Assembly: GCA_028564705.1 (NCBI GenBank)
Contig: JAPXFQ010001770.1
Location: forward strand, 620,001-684,000
Reading direction: 5' to 3'
DNA length: 64,000 bases
Origin: Apricaphanius iberus
Lineage: Eukaryota; Chordata; Actinopteri; Cyprinodontiformes; Aphaniidae
Shown here: positions 35,867 through 47,600 of the stretch, piece by piece
Position numbering within the stretch: the stretch's first letter is position 1
How the letters are laid out: the number at the start of each line of letters is the position of its first letter
Position numbers and translations under genes: made by a program
Notes under the pieces: generated by a model
Told to the model about the DNA's origin: nothing
The model's database searches: none
The model's input: the letters and a program-made list of their open reading frames with translations, nothing else

Positions 35867-36407
35867 ATACAGTACAGACCAAAAGTTTGGACACACCTTC
35901 TCATTCAATGCGTTTTCTTTATTTTCATGACTACATTGTAGATTCTCAATTAAGGGCATCAAATGAATGAAAACATAATTTATGGAATTACTGTTTGTAC
36001 TTAAACAAAAATGGTGAAATATCTGAATACATGTGTTATATTTTAGATTCCTCAAAAAGCCACCCTTTGCTCTGATTAATGCTCTGCATTCTCTTGAGCT
36101 TCAAGCGGTAGTCAGCCGAAATGGTTTTCCAACAGTCTTGAAGGAGTTCCCAGAGATGCTTAGTACTTGTTGGCCCTTTTGCCTTCACTCTGCGGTTCAC
36201 CCCAAATTGTCTCGATTGGTTTCAGGTCTGGTGACTTTGGAGGCCAGGTTATTTCACACTTTTTTGTAAAAGAACTACATAATTCCATATGTGTTCATTC
36301 ATAGTGTTTGATGCCTTCAGTGAGAATCTACAATGTCAATAGACATGAAAATAAAGAAAATGCACTGAATGGCAAGGTATGTCCAAGCTTTTGGTCTGTA
36401 CAGTATA
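35867..36407 (-). mobile_element. Tc1-like transposon, internally deleted
   Basis: Long terminal inverted repeats run from TATACAGTACAGACC at the left to GGTCTGTACAGTATA at the right and continue inward ('aaaagtttggacacacct' and 'aggtatgtccaagctttt'; 'ttttctttattttcatga' and 'catgaaaataaagaaaa'). Both ends abut TA dinucleotides, the Tc1 target. On the minus strand the middle retains the C-terminal transposase segment around SP-DL-PIE ('tccaaagtcaccagacctgaaaccaatcga') and 'ctccttcaagactgttggaaa', with frameshifts and stops. The N-terminal part is deleted. Confidence 0.9.
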
Positions 36408-36884
36408 TGTGGAAAGAATCTTCATTAGAAGCTGAATGGAGATGGGAAAAAAATGGGTGGGGTGGATGGGGGTTGGGCTTTGCAAAGCATATGAAGAGTG
36501 GTGGGAAAAAATGTAAGAGTGAGAGAATTAATTCAAGACAGGGCAGAAGGGGAATATAGAAAGTAAAGAATAATAAAGAAATAGATAAAGGAAATATACA
36601 TCCTAGTCTGTTTCTACACCTGCAGGATGGCAGAGAGAGCGAAAAAACTGTAAAACAAACCAAACAATGCAAAACTGAGGACTAGACAACCACAACCCAC
36701 AGATAAATATATAAATACAATAACAGTATCATGAAGAGCTAATGGTGTTGATTTTTACAATATATATATTTATGGTAACCTCAGCCCAAGAGTGTATCTG
36801 TAAGAACCGGAATCCCCACACACGTGTGTGTGTGTGAGCATGCTGGTGCATATTCTTGCAGCGGCTAACCTCTAACCAGCTACT

Positions 36885-37412
36885 CTGTCCTTGCTCAAGA
36901 AAAGCATCCTTGCAATATGATGCTGCCACTACCATATTCCACTATAGGGGTCTGGTCTGCCACACATACTGTGCAGAACATGCAAACTCAGTGCAGAAAG
37001 ACCCCAGGGTGGGATTCCAACCCAGGATATTCTTGCTTCCATCTGTGCCACTGTGCAGCCCCACTCTCTTTTACGGTTTTTAATAACGGATTTAACAGTG
37101 TTCTGTTAACTGTCCAAAGCTTGCTATAATGTTTTGGATCATTTTTCTTATTTTTACTTTCCGGGTGTATTGCATTTTATTTTGGGGTATCGGTGTAAAG
37201 GGGCCTGTATACAACTGTCTGTAAACTTTTTAGATATTTATACAAGAACAATGTGTTCATTTTTCTTTTTTCTTTCCATAACTGTGTGCTACTTTATCTG
37301 ACTATCACAAAAAATCCTTTTAAAAAATCGCCATAGTTGTTTTGTGGTTGAAATGTTACAAAATGTGGAAACGTTTAAGTGGCATGAATGCTCTTGCAAC
37401 CTGCTGTGTTAT
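36885..37412 (-). mobile_element. Tc1-like transposon remnant, interrupted by a SINE-like insert
   Basis: Read on the minus strand, 36889-36950 carries the transposase landmark for G-G-S-M-L-W ('atagtggaatatggtagtggcagcatcat'), and 37075-37412 holds the other end of the same family ('ggatttaacagtg', 'caaagctt', and 'gttacaaaatgtggaaacg' with 'catgaatgctcttgcaa' at the terminus). The middle is missing and replaced at about 36955-37062 by an unrelated tRNA-like repeat. Confidence 0.75.
36955..37062 (-). mobile_element. tRNA-like SINE fragment
   Basis: The minus strand begins GGGGCTGCACAGTGGCACAG, an A-box-like start, and contains GGTTGGAATCCC, a degenerate B box of the GGTTCGAATCCC type, then 'ctggggtctttctgcactgag' and 'tttgcatgttctg'. 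This matches a widespread fish repeat. The promoter boxes are mutated and the 3' part is missing. Confidence 0.65.
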
Positions 37413-38649
37413 CAACAAGACTAAACCATTTGAACATGTGTGGCCTTCAGCTCAGCTGCTGTGCCTCTTTCAAGCATAATCTTGCACTTAAGTTGTAAAG
37501 TGATATTTCCTGAGTGGATACTGTAAATTGCTCCCTCACATGATCTCCAGACACCTCCCACAATCCAACGAGCCCTGGACACTACCAGGCGGACGGACGC
37601 TCTTCTCATCTGGGCGTCTGCCTGAGCGAGCAGCGCCGCTTTCTCCAAGACAGTAAAAGGAGATCTGTTAGGCGCAGCCCCGGAGCCCGTCTGACGTTTA
37701 TTACCTTCACATTTGTTTTTCCCCTCCTTCTCGCTGCCGGAGAACGCTTACAGTTAATGCCTTTAAGAAGCGTCTCTGTGGCAAGCGGGCCTGAATTATT
37801 CAGCGTTAAAGAGAGAAGCATACAAAGACATTTAGCAGCTCTGCTTGTTGGACATGACACAAGCACAGCGGGACATAAGAGACAGCGTTTGACTAGAAGG
37901 GTGTAATGTCTCGAAGCATGGTAGATCTGGACTGCAGATTTAAGCCCGCTTACCTTGCAGGATAGTTTTTTTGTATTTCTCACAAACAGAGGAGACAACA
38001 AAAGCTTGTTGTCAGTGTCTGAATGTGTACACGACTCATACGGGCGGGGGGCCGGGTGTATACAAACACACGGGCTAATTACTCAGCACTGCCATAGGTC
38101 TCAAAGGCATTGCTCAACGGGCTGCTTCTGTTCAAGCAACAACCACTGAGTTCTGCGCAAAAGTCATTACAGCGTGAATTCAGCATGGAAGGCGAAGTGT
38201 AAAAAAAAAAGAAAAAAGTAAGGGAAGCAGGCCGGGACGCACAACTTGATACAAAAGAATGAAACATCACTTCACAAGGCTTGTCTCGCCCGCCACCGCA
38301 GAGCTTCACAGCTGCAGCAGCAGTTTATAGGAGGGGCGTTGATGAAAACAAAGGCGATTTGATCGTTTGATGGATGATGACATTTAATGCATTGTCGAGA
38401 GGATGTTAAATATCGCCGCATTTGACTTCTAATAGATCAAGTCCACGAACGGGGAGGCTTGACGAGCGGGTCTCGCCGATTCGACGAGAGCGAGAAATGC
38501 TCAAGCGTCTGCTTTTGCCTGGTGACGTCTCAACTTGAAGGCCCTCATTAAACTGTGGCGAAACTTTCGGATTTTCACATTCAAATCCAGATGAAAAGTT
38601 CATTAAAGAGAATAAATATTTCATTAGGTGCTAAATAAAACAAGGGAAA

Positions 38650-38840
38650 TTTTTGGCTTCTCTCAGCATAAAATTCCTTTGAAAGATTAATTAATACATG
38701 TAAATTATGCAAATTATGCCCATGCAAATATTTTATGAAGACAATTAAGGGATCCATTAATTACAGTCTTTTTTGCTTCAGTGACATTCATTCATTTAAT
38801 TTTAATTTCACTTTAACTGTTTTGATGTTTAATCTTGCAA
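38650..38840. promoter_or_regulatory. Candidate regulatory element with two POU octamers
   Basis: An AT-rich, non-repetitive block in the last dach1 intron with several TAAT/ATTA homeodomain-type cores and two exact ATGCAAAT octamers, at 38707-38714 and 38722-38729, 15 bp apart in the same orientation. Conserved enhancers are known in and around vertebrate DACH1; assignment of this block as one is inference. Confidence 0.4.
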
Positions 38841-40689
38841 CAAAGAACTTTATCTGGCTGCGCGCAGGGGTCGTGTAAACCCCGCCGAACACACTGGAGT
38901 GGGGAAGGCGGCAGGGTGGTGTGGTGGTGATACCGGGGAAAGATACTCGCACGAGCCGCGGCCCCCAGCAGCTCCACTGCCTGCGAAAAGGGCCGCGCTC
39001 CCCTCCTTGGACCCGATTCAAAACACTGCAAAAAGCAATTAATAAACACAGACTGTGTTAATATCGCAGAATTAGAGAAGTGTGACAAAAGACAAATAGA
39101 AATAATTAGTTCTGTAAAATTATGCCCTCATTATTTTTTTTTCTCCCCTTCTCTGCCTCCGTTCACTTCCCCTCGTTTGGAGTCAAGAATGCACCCACAC
39201 ATTTCTCTGTGTGCTTCCGCGCTGGTGATAGGCTTGTTCCCGAACCCCCCCCCACAAGTTCTCCTCCTCCTCCTCCTCTTTCTGCTTGTGTAATTTATCA
39301 ACATCATTTTTTGCCATTTGAGGTTAATTATACAGCGAGGCTTGCAGAGCAGAGTAGAGGAGACATGGGTGGCAGACAAATGCTTCTCTAATTGAACAAA
39401 ACACAAAATAGTGTAGCTGCGTTATTCGGTTTCATTCCATATTATAAGCGTCGTAGTCGAAGCCACAACTGTTATACAGGGTTTGGGTGTAAACCTATAA
39501 GTCGTTACCACCTTAGCTTGAGAAGTGGCTGCAGTATAATCGTGTTACACAAGATGAGAGGCTTTATCGCAGTTAATTTCAACACTTACCAGCAACAACA
39601 AAAAAGCTCCTAGAATGACCCAGTGACTGCACCGGAAATCTCTGGAATGAACCGAGAATCTGAGTGCACAGAAAAGGCCTACAGAACCTTCAAGATCTGA
39701 GAGATGGTTTATGTGGAAAAAAAATGTATAAAGTCAGCCTCTGAACAATGCATGAAGACTTTGACGTTTTCATTGCTGAAACAGGGCTTTTTATGCTTAG
39801 AATGTTATCAATATCAGTAACTGTGTTTAATACGTCTCCCTTGTTACATTCTACTTTATTATACGTAATTTATTTGGTGTAAATTCCATGTCAATATGCA
39901 CATAAGAAAAAGATGTAATAATAAATAAATTTAATAGTGAGAAAACTATTTGTCCTCCTTGTATATTCAAATGTGTTTCTGCTGTTTGTTGTAAGTATTC
40001 TCCAATTTTATTAGATCTTCCTCTGTGGCGATTCTTGCTGCGTAACGGGAATATTTTCTCAACAGCAACCCCTTGTGTTTAAGAGAGTAACTGCAGTGAC
40101 TGCAATGTTGAGTTCTCTGGGAGAGATGCAACACACATGTAGATTGTGTTCCATTTGCATGGTGCAAAACCAGGGGGTTTGCTAATAGTTTTTTTTATAT
40201 ATTTTTTTGTTTTGTGCTACAATTAGCAATTTAAGCTGATGATAAGATTTTTTTCTTCACTGTACGTGTTCAAATCGAAAGGAACTGGTTAAATGGTAGA
40301 AGCTGTGAGACGATATGCATGCCACAAGTTTAATGAGAAACAATCTGTCAAGAGCACAAATAAGAGTTTAGTTTTGAAATATTCACTATGGGGAGAGTAA
40401 GTCTCTTCCCATTCCAGTTGGCCCATGTATCGTCTGAACGAAAAAATCTTTTTTTTAAATTAAAGTCAATGGAGCAATTAGTTATTTTCTCCTCCGCTTT
40501 GCCTTATGCCCTGAATCAATCATATGTAGTACCTTAATTGAATGAAAACCAAATATGTGCATTTTGAGTGCGTTTATAGAGTGGTTTGTGATTTGTTTCC
40601 TTGTAAAAACTTGAAAAGCCTTAAAAAGACTACAAATCAGAGGTTGCATATATGACGTCATAGAGCTAGCCCTAACTAGCACTTGAAAT

Positions 40690-41075
40690 ACTCACTGAGA
40701 CCTTGCGAGACCTTGCTTATAGGGGTATTATCCACATGCATTACTTAATGCTCCTTCCTTCGTCCTGAGGAAGGATGCGAAGTTCGCCAAACTCACGGCA
40801 AATTTCCTTCTTTTTCTTCAGTTGTAGTCCAGTACGTGTTTTCACAAAAAATGTAAAGTAACTTTTGTCGCATTTAAAAAAATAACAGCTTTCTTTGCAT
40901 CAAAATACGTCTTTTAAGTTCACAGAAATCACATCTTCAATCCATTGGCCCATTTCAAACGGGATCAGAAAATGACTTTCATCACTCTATTGACTCTCAT
41001 TCATATTTTTTTTTACGGTAGGGGACCCATAGATCGAATGTAGAAAGGCGTGACTTAGGCCCCCCCCTGTTTGTT
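40690..41075 (+). repeat. Unclassified dispersed repeat, copy B
   Basis: Second copy of the repeat at 14690-15130, same orientation, clearly diverged. Lies within the last dach1 intron. Confidence 0.7.
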
Positions 41076-42456
41076 TTGTATGTGTGACAGCCAAATTGGA
41101 TTCTGCAATAAGTCTGCTTTGACTTTCAAAGTTAACATTCTAGCTTCAGTTGTTTTTTGGGTCTACTTCAAACAGGACACTTGGAAAATCTGATTTGTAG
41201 ATCAAATTGTCAACCGTAAATGACATGTAGAAACAATAAAACCATTCTGGTTGTACAACTTGCTAGCTCTCCCTTATCACTATGTAAGAATGTTCTTGCT
41301 TTAACCCGTTTTGGTCAGAAAAAGATAGAAGTGTCTATGTAAGTGACAGTAATTTTCTTTTCTTTTTTTTTGAAAAATCCACACCTGAATACGTTGCTGC
41401 TTTTAATAATCATGTAAAATAATTTCAGGGAAGCAAAATAAGCTAACTCCTAAAAAGAGTAATGTAAGGAAGTATCTAAGTAAAATACTAATGGAAGAAG
41501 GTCATACAAGAAGAAGCTAAAGAAGCTGGATATTGGGAAAAATGAAATGTGGCAGTGCCTCATTCAACTTTGAAAAAAATAAAATACCAAATAAGAATAT
41601 CTAAAAATAGCCTAGATCACATGCAGTCTTCTTACATCTTTATTTTTTCATATCACTTCAAGTACACTAATCATATTATAGACTTAACTAATATATTCTC
41701 TGTGTGAAAAGTCAGAAACTACCCCAACCTTATTTTTCGGAGCAAATTGCATGCCGCATCTTTCCCAGGGTAAATTGGGACCTCTCTCCTCACCGATAAG
41801 GGCAGTTCTGAGCGGCGCATTAAAGCGAGACGTTTGAGCAATAATGAGGATATTCAACCTTTTGCGAGGTGTCTCGGATCTGAGTAAACACAGATAGAAG
41901 GCGGTCCAACAGAGGTTATCGCAGCGCCGGCCTTCCCTTAAACACAAACTGCACCCCCAAGGCTAACAAACAAACAAATCATTAAAAATGTACAAGGCTT
42001 GTTCATAAAGCGGATTGATTTGCTCCGATTATGAGTATCTTAGGAACGTTTGCTCTGCTTTTTTGTGGTTTTATAACTCACTATTGCGAATTGAGCAGTA
42101 AATATCCGCCTTTTTTTTTTGTAGCACAGTTGTTTGGTTTTACCTGCTGTAATGCATTTATCCTGACCAACACCTGCCTCCGTTAGGCATCACAACTGCT
42201 AAAAGTCAAGTAAAAGAATAATATTATTCTGAGGGAAAAACAATGATCTTGACCTAGTGCTGTGGCCCAGATGGTGGTGTATGTCTGAACAGCAGGCACA
42301 GAAACACTAATGTTCATAAACTGAAGATCTGTGTGTGTGTGTGCGAATGTGTGTGTGCGTGTAGCAGGAAAAGGAGGGGTTGTAAAGGCAGAGAGGGAAA
42401 GGAAAGAGAGCTAAAGCGAGGGAGAGAGATTTATTGTCTCATCTGAGCCCCTGTAC

Positions 42457-42525
42457 CTTGTATTGTCCTTTCAGCATCTGTTCTTCCACTGCTGCGGTCA
42501 CTCTCCATCTCAGGGGTCAGAGAGT
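42457..42525 (-). CDS. dach1: dach1, penultimate coding exon
   Basis: On the minus strand CCTAG precedes 69 bases that, joined to the G of the upstream exon, read D-SLTPEMESDRSSGRTDAE and RTIQ, then give a G to the next exon; GTACAG follows as donor. This matches the vertebrate DACH1 segment SLTPEIEADRSGGRTDAERTIQ closely. Entry and exit phases (1 and 1) fit both neighbours. It was missed by long-frame searching because it is so short. It forms the charged linker after the coiled coil. Confidence 0.93.
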
Positions 42526-44039
42526 CTAGGAGAGGAGAGGGATCACCGTCGTTAAACATGCCTGACATCCACCTATCAGAGCCCTACTTTCACAGCATCA
42601 TTCATCGCAAACTAGCGAGCCTTCCAGCTATGTCTCGGCTCAGTGTGACTATGTGCCTCTCCGTGTGATCGTCTCCAACAATCAAAAACTACACCTACAT
42701 CGTTTTTTTTGTTTTTTCTGTTCCCTCTGTGCAGTATGGTGCTACTGGATGGCCAATAAACCACTCACTGAGCTTTGCTTTACCAGCTGATAATTCTAAG
42801 TGTATCTAAGGCATAGCTGAGTTTTACACAGCCCTCTATCCTCTATTTACTGGTACCTGTGGTAAAGATGCTAAAAATCCTTACATTGCATTTATGTTTC
42901 TTTGGGTAGTGTAATTTCACATAGATATTATTTTAGCAAGACCCTAACTTTGTTTATTTGTTAAAACAAATGCTATATATAAAGTTTTTTTTTAAGGCAT
43001 TTTCTTCAAATGTAAATTTGAGTTTTTTTAAAGTGATTCAAGAGTTCAGGAAATTTCTATCAGTAATTAATGACTTCCTGCCTCCCTGTGGAACATAGGA
43101 CATGGAGGGCCATTTCCCACTCTTAGAAATAAGAAGACAAGAGAACATGCCGTTTAACCAAGGTAGATGATTTTCTGGCATTAAAGAGAAAACACATATT
43201 TGCCTAAGCTTTCCTGTATCTACACTTAAAGCAAGGGTTCCATGTGGCAAACTACAAACATGATATCATTATTGAACATTTCAATGCCAATAAATTGCGT
43301 GCAACTCATGTAGATTTTCCATCATTATGGTGTTCCCATCATTCCCAAAGACCCTCGTCCTCTCTGTCACTACAACCTGAAATGAGTCCTTTCAGATGGA
43401 CAAGGATCTCACTACATGCGGATTCTGTATGTATTACACTTATATCCAAGCAGTTGTTGTGATTGCTACTGCCATATTGCAATGACGACTACAATACTAT
43501 ATAATGTGCATATTGTCACAAAACACTGTAAGAACGATGGTAAGAGAGATAAAGATTTCTCTGAAGCTCCAAATAATGTTCTAACATTCATTTTCAGGCT
43601 TTTTGCACATCTTTACAGGGGGGGACAGTGAATATAAAAGCGGGTGCTGGATAGCTCTACTTACTGTACCTGATAAACTAGCTGAAACCTTTTTATTTGA
43701 TCAATTATCTGCGTCAGTCATTTCTCTGTCCATGTGTATTTGATGCATTCCCATAATGTTGTAATTGGAACACATTGATAGCTTGTTAGTCAAAAGAACA
43801 TTTTCGGAGATGGACAGACAAAAAGATTAGATGATTAGCGCTAAATGGGTAATCAATTAAGAACATGATCAGAACATTCAATCATGATCAAAACATTTGG
43901 TAGTTTCAGTATTGCCATAGAGACGCGGTTCATAGGAAGTAATCTCATTGTTTTTTTACAGTCACTGTGCCTTGCACAAATAGTCCTGCCAGATTTAATA
44001 TAATTAAATGTGTATATAATTATAATATATTTTCCAACC

Positions 44040-44318
44040 ATTTTTCCACAAGGACCCCCTTGCCTGTGTCTAAGAACCCCCCCCAGAACAAGCATACACA
44101 CATTAAACAAGACTAAAGCCAAACTTTTGCAAAGCAATAAACAGCAATTATAGGTTTTTCGTCTTATTCTTCCTGTTTTACACTGTAGGCTACATAGACA
44201 TTTCTTTGTCTTTTGGATTGTATAATGTAATATTAACCAATATAATTTCGTAGAGAAACTAAATTGTGCGGACCCCCTAGGATATCTGGGGACCCCCAGT
44301 TTGGGAACCAGTGCTTTA
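44040..44318. mobile_element. Degraded hAT-like element
   Basis: 'ctggggacccccagtttgggaaccagtg' at the right (about 44288-44314) is the inverted form of a CACTGGTTCCCAAACTG hAT end, and 'aaggacccccttgcctgtgtctaagaacccc' near 44052 resembles the matching left subterminal zone. The exact left end and target duplication were not found. Confidence 0.55.
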
Positions 44319-44499
44319 CACTACTGGGGTTTATCCATCACGCCAAAGTAAAGTACAAGTACAATACTGTTAAGTGGAACAAAAATGATGCAAGTTTACA
44401 AATTATTTGCAGATCTAAAATCTAAAAAGTGAGGCATGCGTTTGTATTTAGCCTTCTGTACTCTGGAAACCCCTAAGTTAAATTGAGAACAGCCAACTG

Positions 44500-46095
44500 A
44501 ATTTGGTTATACATCAATATCCTAAGTTTCACAGAGCTTTGTTCCGTCATCTAAAAGTGAAAAGGATGGACATGAGAGGATTGAACTGAGAAGCAGTCAA
44601 TAAGGTCATGGCAGCCCTGGGGGAGCTGTAGAGACTCACAGATCAAGTGTTCCTTATTCAACTGTAGAAACAGCTTTCATAGAACAGTGTCACTGTTTTA
44701 AACTAGATCTAAATAAAGGAGAAAGCATTTAGAAGTCCCCACTATAGTTTGCTATGTACTGAGCACATATAACTGTTCCAAAAAGGTGCATTGGTTCAAT
44801 GAGATCAAAACTGAATGTTTTGGCCAAAACACTATAAGTGCTAAGTAATAATACCCATTATTCTAAGCACACCCTCCTTAAAATGACGTATGGTGATGGC
44901 AGCATCATGCTGTGGACAGACAGGGGTGATGAATGGAGCTAAAAGCAGATCCTGGAAGAAAGCCTGTTTGAGGTTGAAAAATACTTGAAGTGACAGTATG
45001 TAGATTTTACCATTAATCTAATCCATTGGAATTTTATTCAAAGTTAATTACATGATGCCTAAATGTCTAAAATACGTGGGTGTCTGGGAGCGGACGTATT
45101 GGATGCCATGTTTAAAAAAATGTATATTATTATATAATAATAATATAAATAATAATATAATATATTTATTAAATTAGATGCCATGTATCTTCTATGTGAG
45201 CCTATGAGGACAAAACAAATGTAATGATTTTTGAACATGTGGTTAAATCACTATCCCCTCGCCCTTTATCAACACACTGAACGAACCCCTTTCTCCAACC
45301 CAGACCAACCCACACAACCCAAGTTTGTGCGAAACGGACCAGGCCGTGGTTCCGAGCCAGAGGTGGAAGCCCCAAAGAGATGATCACTGCTGCCAGAAAA
45401 CTAGACTAAACATAGCATCGCATTCTCTCGATGGAAGTAACTGAAGGACCAGCAAATCTAAGGAGTTACACCGATGTCGCATGCTTTCTGCTGCACAGGT
45501 AACAACTTCACCATGATGTTTTTTCAACCTAGTGCCAGTCATGGTGATATGGTGTAAAACTACCCTGAACTGAGTCAATTTGTTCTGTTGAGGTCATTCC
45601 GTCTATCAATGCAGTTTATTTATAAAAAAACACACAAAAAACAAAAAAAAACATCTGAATATCACTAACCTACAAAATGTTGAAAACTTTCGCCATTCAT
45701 AAATGTCGCTGTTTTACAAATTTACCTCTTTGCTGGCTGCCAGCAAATGAAAACTTGTCATTTTTATAAATATGTGATTTGGCCAGAAGTTGCACAATCT
45801 GGCGACATAGTCGGAGAAAATTGTGTAATTGCGATTTTTGGCTTTTATGGCCATACGTTGGTAAGGTCGTCACTCGAACGCAAAAATACAGCTTGCTTGC
45901 AATGATTTAGGTATGTAGTGTCCCCAATTGCCAGGAAAACCATGCACTGTCCCTTTAAGAACTGGCAGTTCACAATTATGTGCTTCTTTATTTTGGTCTG
46001 CCACAACACAAATCCAAATAGAACAAACTGAACTTTGTGGTTTTGAGGAACACAATGTGAATAAGTTCAAGGTGTGTGAATACTTGGCAAGAATA
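44500..46095 (+). mobile_element. Tc1-like transposon split by a later insertion
   Basis: 44500-44988 follows a fish Tc1-like transposase gene: 'atgagaggattgaactgagaagcag', 'gtcatggcagccctgggggagctg', 'atggtgatggcagcatcatgctgtgg' (GSIMLW), 'gatcctggaagaaagcctg'. The family's 3' end resumes at about 45960 ('ttcacaattatgtgcttc', 'aagttcaaggtgtgtgaatacttggcaag'). Between them lies a different element. The right end falls about 55 bp from the donor of the dach1 exon at 46151-46294. Confidence 0.8.
44988..45958. mobile_element. Unclassified element inserted in the Tc1 copy
   Basis: Left end 'aagtgacagtatgtag' and the inverted right end 'aaagggacagtgcatgg' look like imperfect terminal inverted repeats. 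The interior has an AT-rich microsatellite (45118-45175) and no coding frame of note. A target duplication is not clear. Confidence 0.55.
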
Positions 46096-46150
46096 TTAAC
46101 ATCTTTGGGAAACAGAAGAGATTCAAATATGATTTATTGGGCTTTCTGAC

Positions 46151-46294
46151 CGTTGAGGGAACGCATGCTGTCTGAGGGTGATGGCTGCTTCAGAGTCTGC
46201 TCCACCTGCTCCCTCCTTTTCGATTCGTACTCCAGAGCTTCTTGCAGTTTCCTCTTGGCCTTTTTCTCCTTCTTCAGACGCTTCTGTATGATTG
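46151..46294 (-). CDS. dach1: dach1 exon encoding the second half of the DD2 coiled coil
   Basis: 144 bases on the minus strand. With the G from the previous exon they read A-IIQKRLKKEKKAKRKLQE, ALEYESKRREQVEQTLKQ and PSPSDSMRSLN, and end with G for the next Asp codon. The basic KRLKKEKKAKRKLQEALE stretch is near-invariant in DACH proteins, and EQTLKQ is the DACH1-type ending. The acceptor is a poly-T tract ending CCTCAG; the donor is GTCAGA, which lacks the usual +3 purine and +5 G. If unspliced, the frame would end after GQKAQ at a TAA at 46134. DD2 mediates EYA binding and self-association in the nucleus (known for the family). Confidence 0.95.
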
Positions 46295-46870
46295 CTGAGG
46301 AAAAAAAAGGTACCATAGAAAAAATAAATGAGCTCTGAAAACAAATTAAGCAGAGCATTATTATTCTTTTCTTTTTAAAATTTGATTATTGGCTCATTCT
46401 GGCAGGCAAAGATAATAGCCCGTTTTTTTGGGGTCTTTTAAATCTAGCACACAATTATAGCAAAGTGAAAATCAATTAATCTTAAATATTTCATAATATA
46501 TAAAGATTTAAATGGGAGAATCGGAGCAAATACTAACTTGCTAGAGGGAATTGAAGCTAATTGAAAAATTTATTGGGATATTTTTCATGAATTTCTCTCA
46601 TTAAACATAAACGATTCGGGTAGCGTACGACTCCGATGCATTTTACATGAGGGTTAGTCTGGATGAGATGTGTATTTTCAATTATGTTAACAGACTACGA
46701 GCAGAAAAACCTTTCAGTTTCATGTGTAACCAAATAGGCTCCGAGTGGCTTATGTGTCTCAGCAACACAGAGGGCTGTGTAAGTACATTCAGGAGCCACT
46801 GTATCTAAATTAGTACAGAAGTCTGCCCCCCACATCCAGCTAACAGGGAGGATGGCGTGCCAGGTAGTAC
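46295..46870 (-). other. dach1 short intron
   Basis: 576-bp intron with GTACTA donor and a T-rich acceptor. No repeat recognised in it. Confidence 0.9.
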
Positions 46871-47018
46871 CTCTATTCTTCTGCTCCATGGCGAGCTGCT
46901 TCTCCAGAGTCTCCCTGAGCTCTCTCTCTCTAAAAAGCTCCATCTTCAGCTCCGTTTTCTCCAGCTGCACCTGCTTCTCCTGGGCCCGAGCGTTGTCAAT
47001 GGCCACTTTGAGCAGGCC
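46871..47018 (-). CDS. dach1: dach1 exon encoding the start of the DD2 coiled coil
   Basis: 148 bases on the minus strand, phase 0 in and phase 1 out. The translation GLLKVAIDNARAQEKQVQLE, KTELKMELFRERELRETLEK and QLAMEQKNR matches vertebrate DACH1 almost residue for residue and differs from DACH2 (which as I recall has VALDNARIQEKQIQQEKKEL). Heptad-spaced Leu and charged residues fit a coiled coil. Acceptor is GTGCAG, donor GTACTA. Dachshund proteins are nuclear transcriptional co-regulators; an N-terminal Ski/Sno-like DNA-binding domain would lie outside this window. Which teleost paralog this is cannot be decided here. Confidence 0.96.
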
Positions 47019-47289
47019 CTGCACGCACAAAAATAGAAAAAAACAAAAAAAACACATGTATATATGTATATTTACATGAGAATAGTTTCAAGTTAAGCAG
47101 AAGAGACACTTTTCAGGCTGTTCTTTTGTGATCTCTTTCAGGAGTTTTATAAAGCAGCACAGTTTTTACACCACCAAGGAACACTCATACAGCTCTACAA
47201 CAGGAGGTTTTGCTCTATTCATCGGATCACCATAAATATAAGTAGCATAAGAGTGCCTGGGGATGTCTGATTCCATTTTGACCAAAGCT

Positions 47290-47600
47290 GAGAGACACAA
47301 GTGTGACAAAACTTCACTCGATTTTAGGGATTTTATTTAAAAAAAATGTGTGACAGTGACGAAGAATGGGCAAAATTCTCAGTTGGTTCTGGTAGAGATG
47401 TACCTAGAAGATTTTCGGCTGACGTGACAGTAAAAGGTGGTTCTAACAACTATCGAATGATGGATCTGAATACAGATCGATGCAACTAATTTTCAAGATT
47501 TTGAGAATAATGCAGCATTTTACTTTGACTTCACAATTATGCTTAGATTAGTGTCGGTCTATGACAAAAACAGATTAAAGCATGTGGCTGCAATGGGCCC
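47290..47600 (+). mobile_element. Tc1-like transposon remnant (3' end)
   Basis: 'agaatgggcaaaattctcag', 'agatgtacctagaagattttcggctg', 'aaaggtggttctaacaacta' and 'ttgacttcacaattatgctta' follow the end of the same Tc1-like family as 44500-46095. Truncated on the left; no frame. Confidence 0.8.

Larger units (their letters stand above)
34566..42456 (-). other. dach1 last intron
   Basis: 7891-bp intron between the GTACAG donor at 42456 and the CAG acceptor at 34566. It contains a hAT-like MITE, two Tc1-like copies (one with a SINE-like insertion), dispersed repeat copy B and, at about 37600-39600 and 41680-42250, non-repetitive stretches that may be conserved regulatory DNA. Confidence 0.85.
42526..46150 (-). 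other. dach1 intron with nested transposons
   Basis: 3625-bp intron. Contains a degraded hAT element, a Tc1-like copy and, inserted in the latter, a roughly 970-bp element. 42526-44040 shows nothing else recognisable. Confidence 0.85.

Noticed and set aside
46134..46150. True stop codon of dach1 at 46134 instead of splicing
   Set aside because: The expected Asp codon completes exactly across the junction to 42525 and the next two exons restore the conserved DACH1 C terminus, so splicing is favoured; the stop is kept only as a possible retained-intron isoform.
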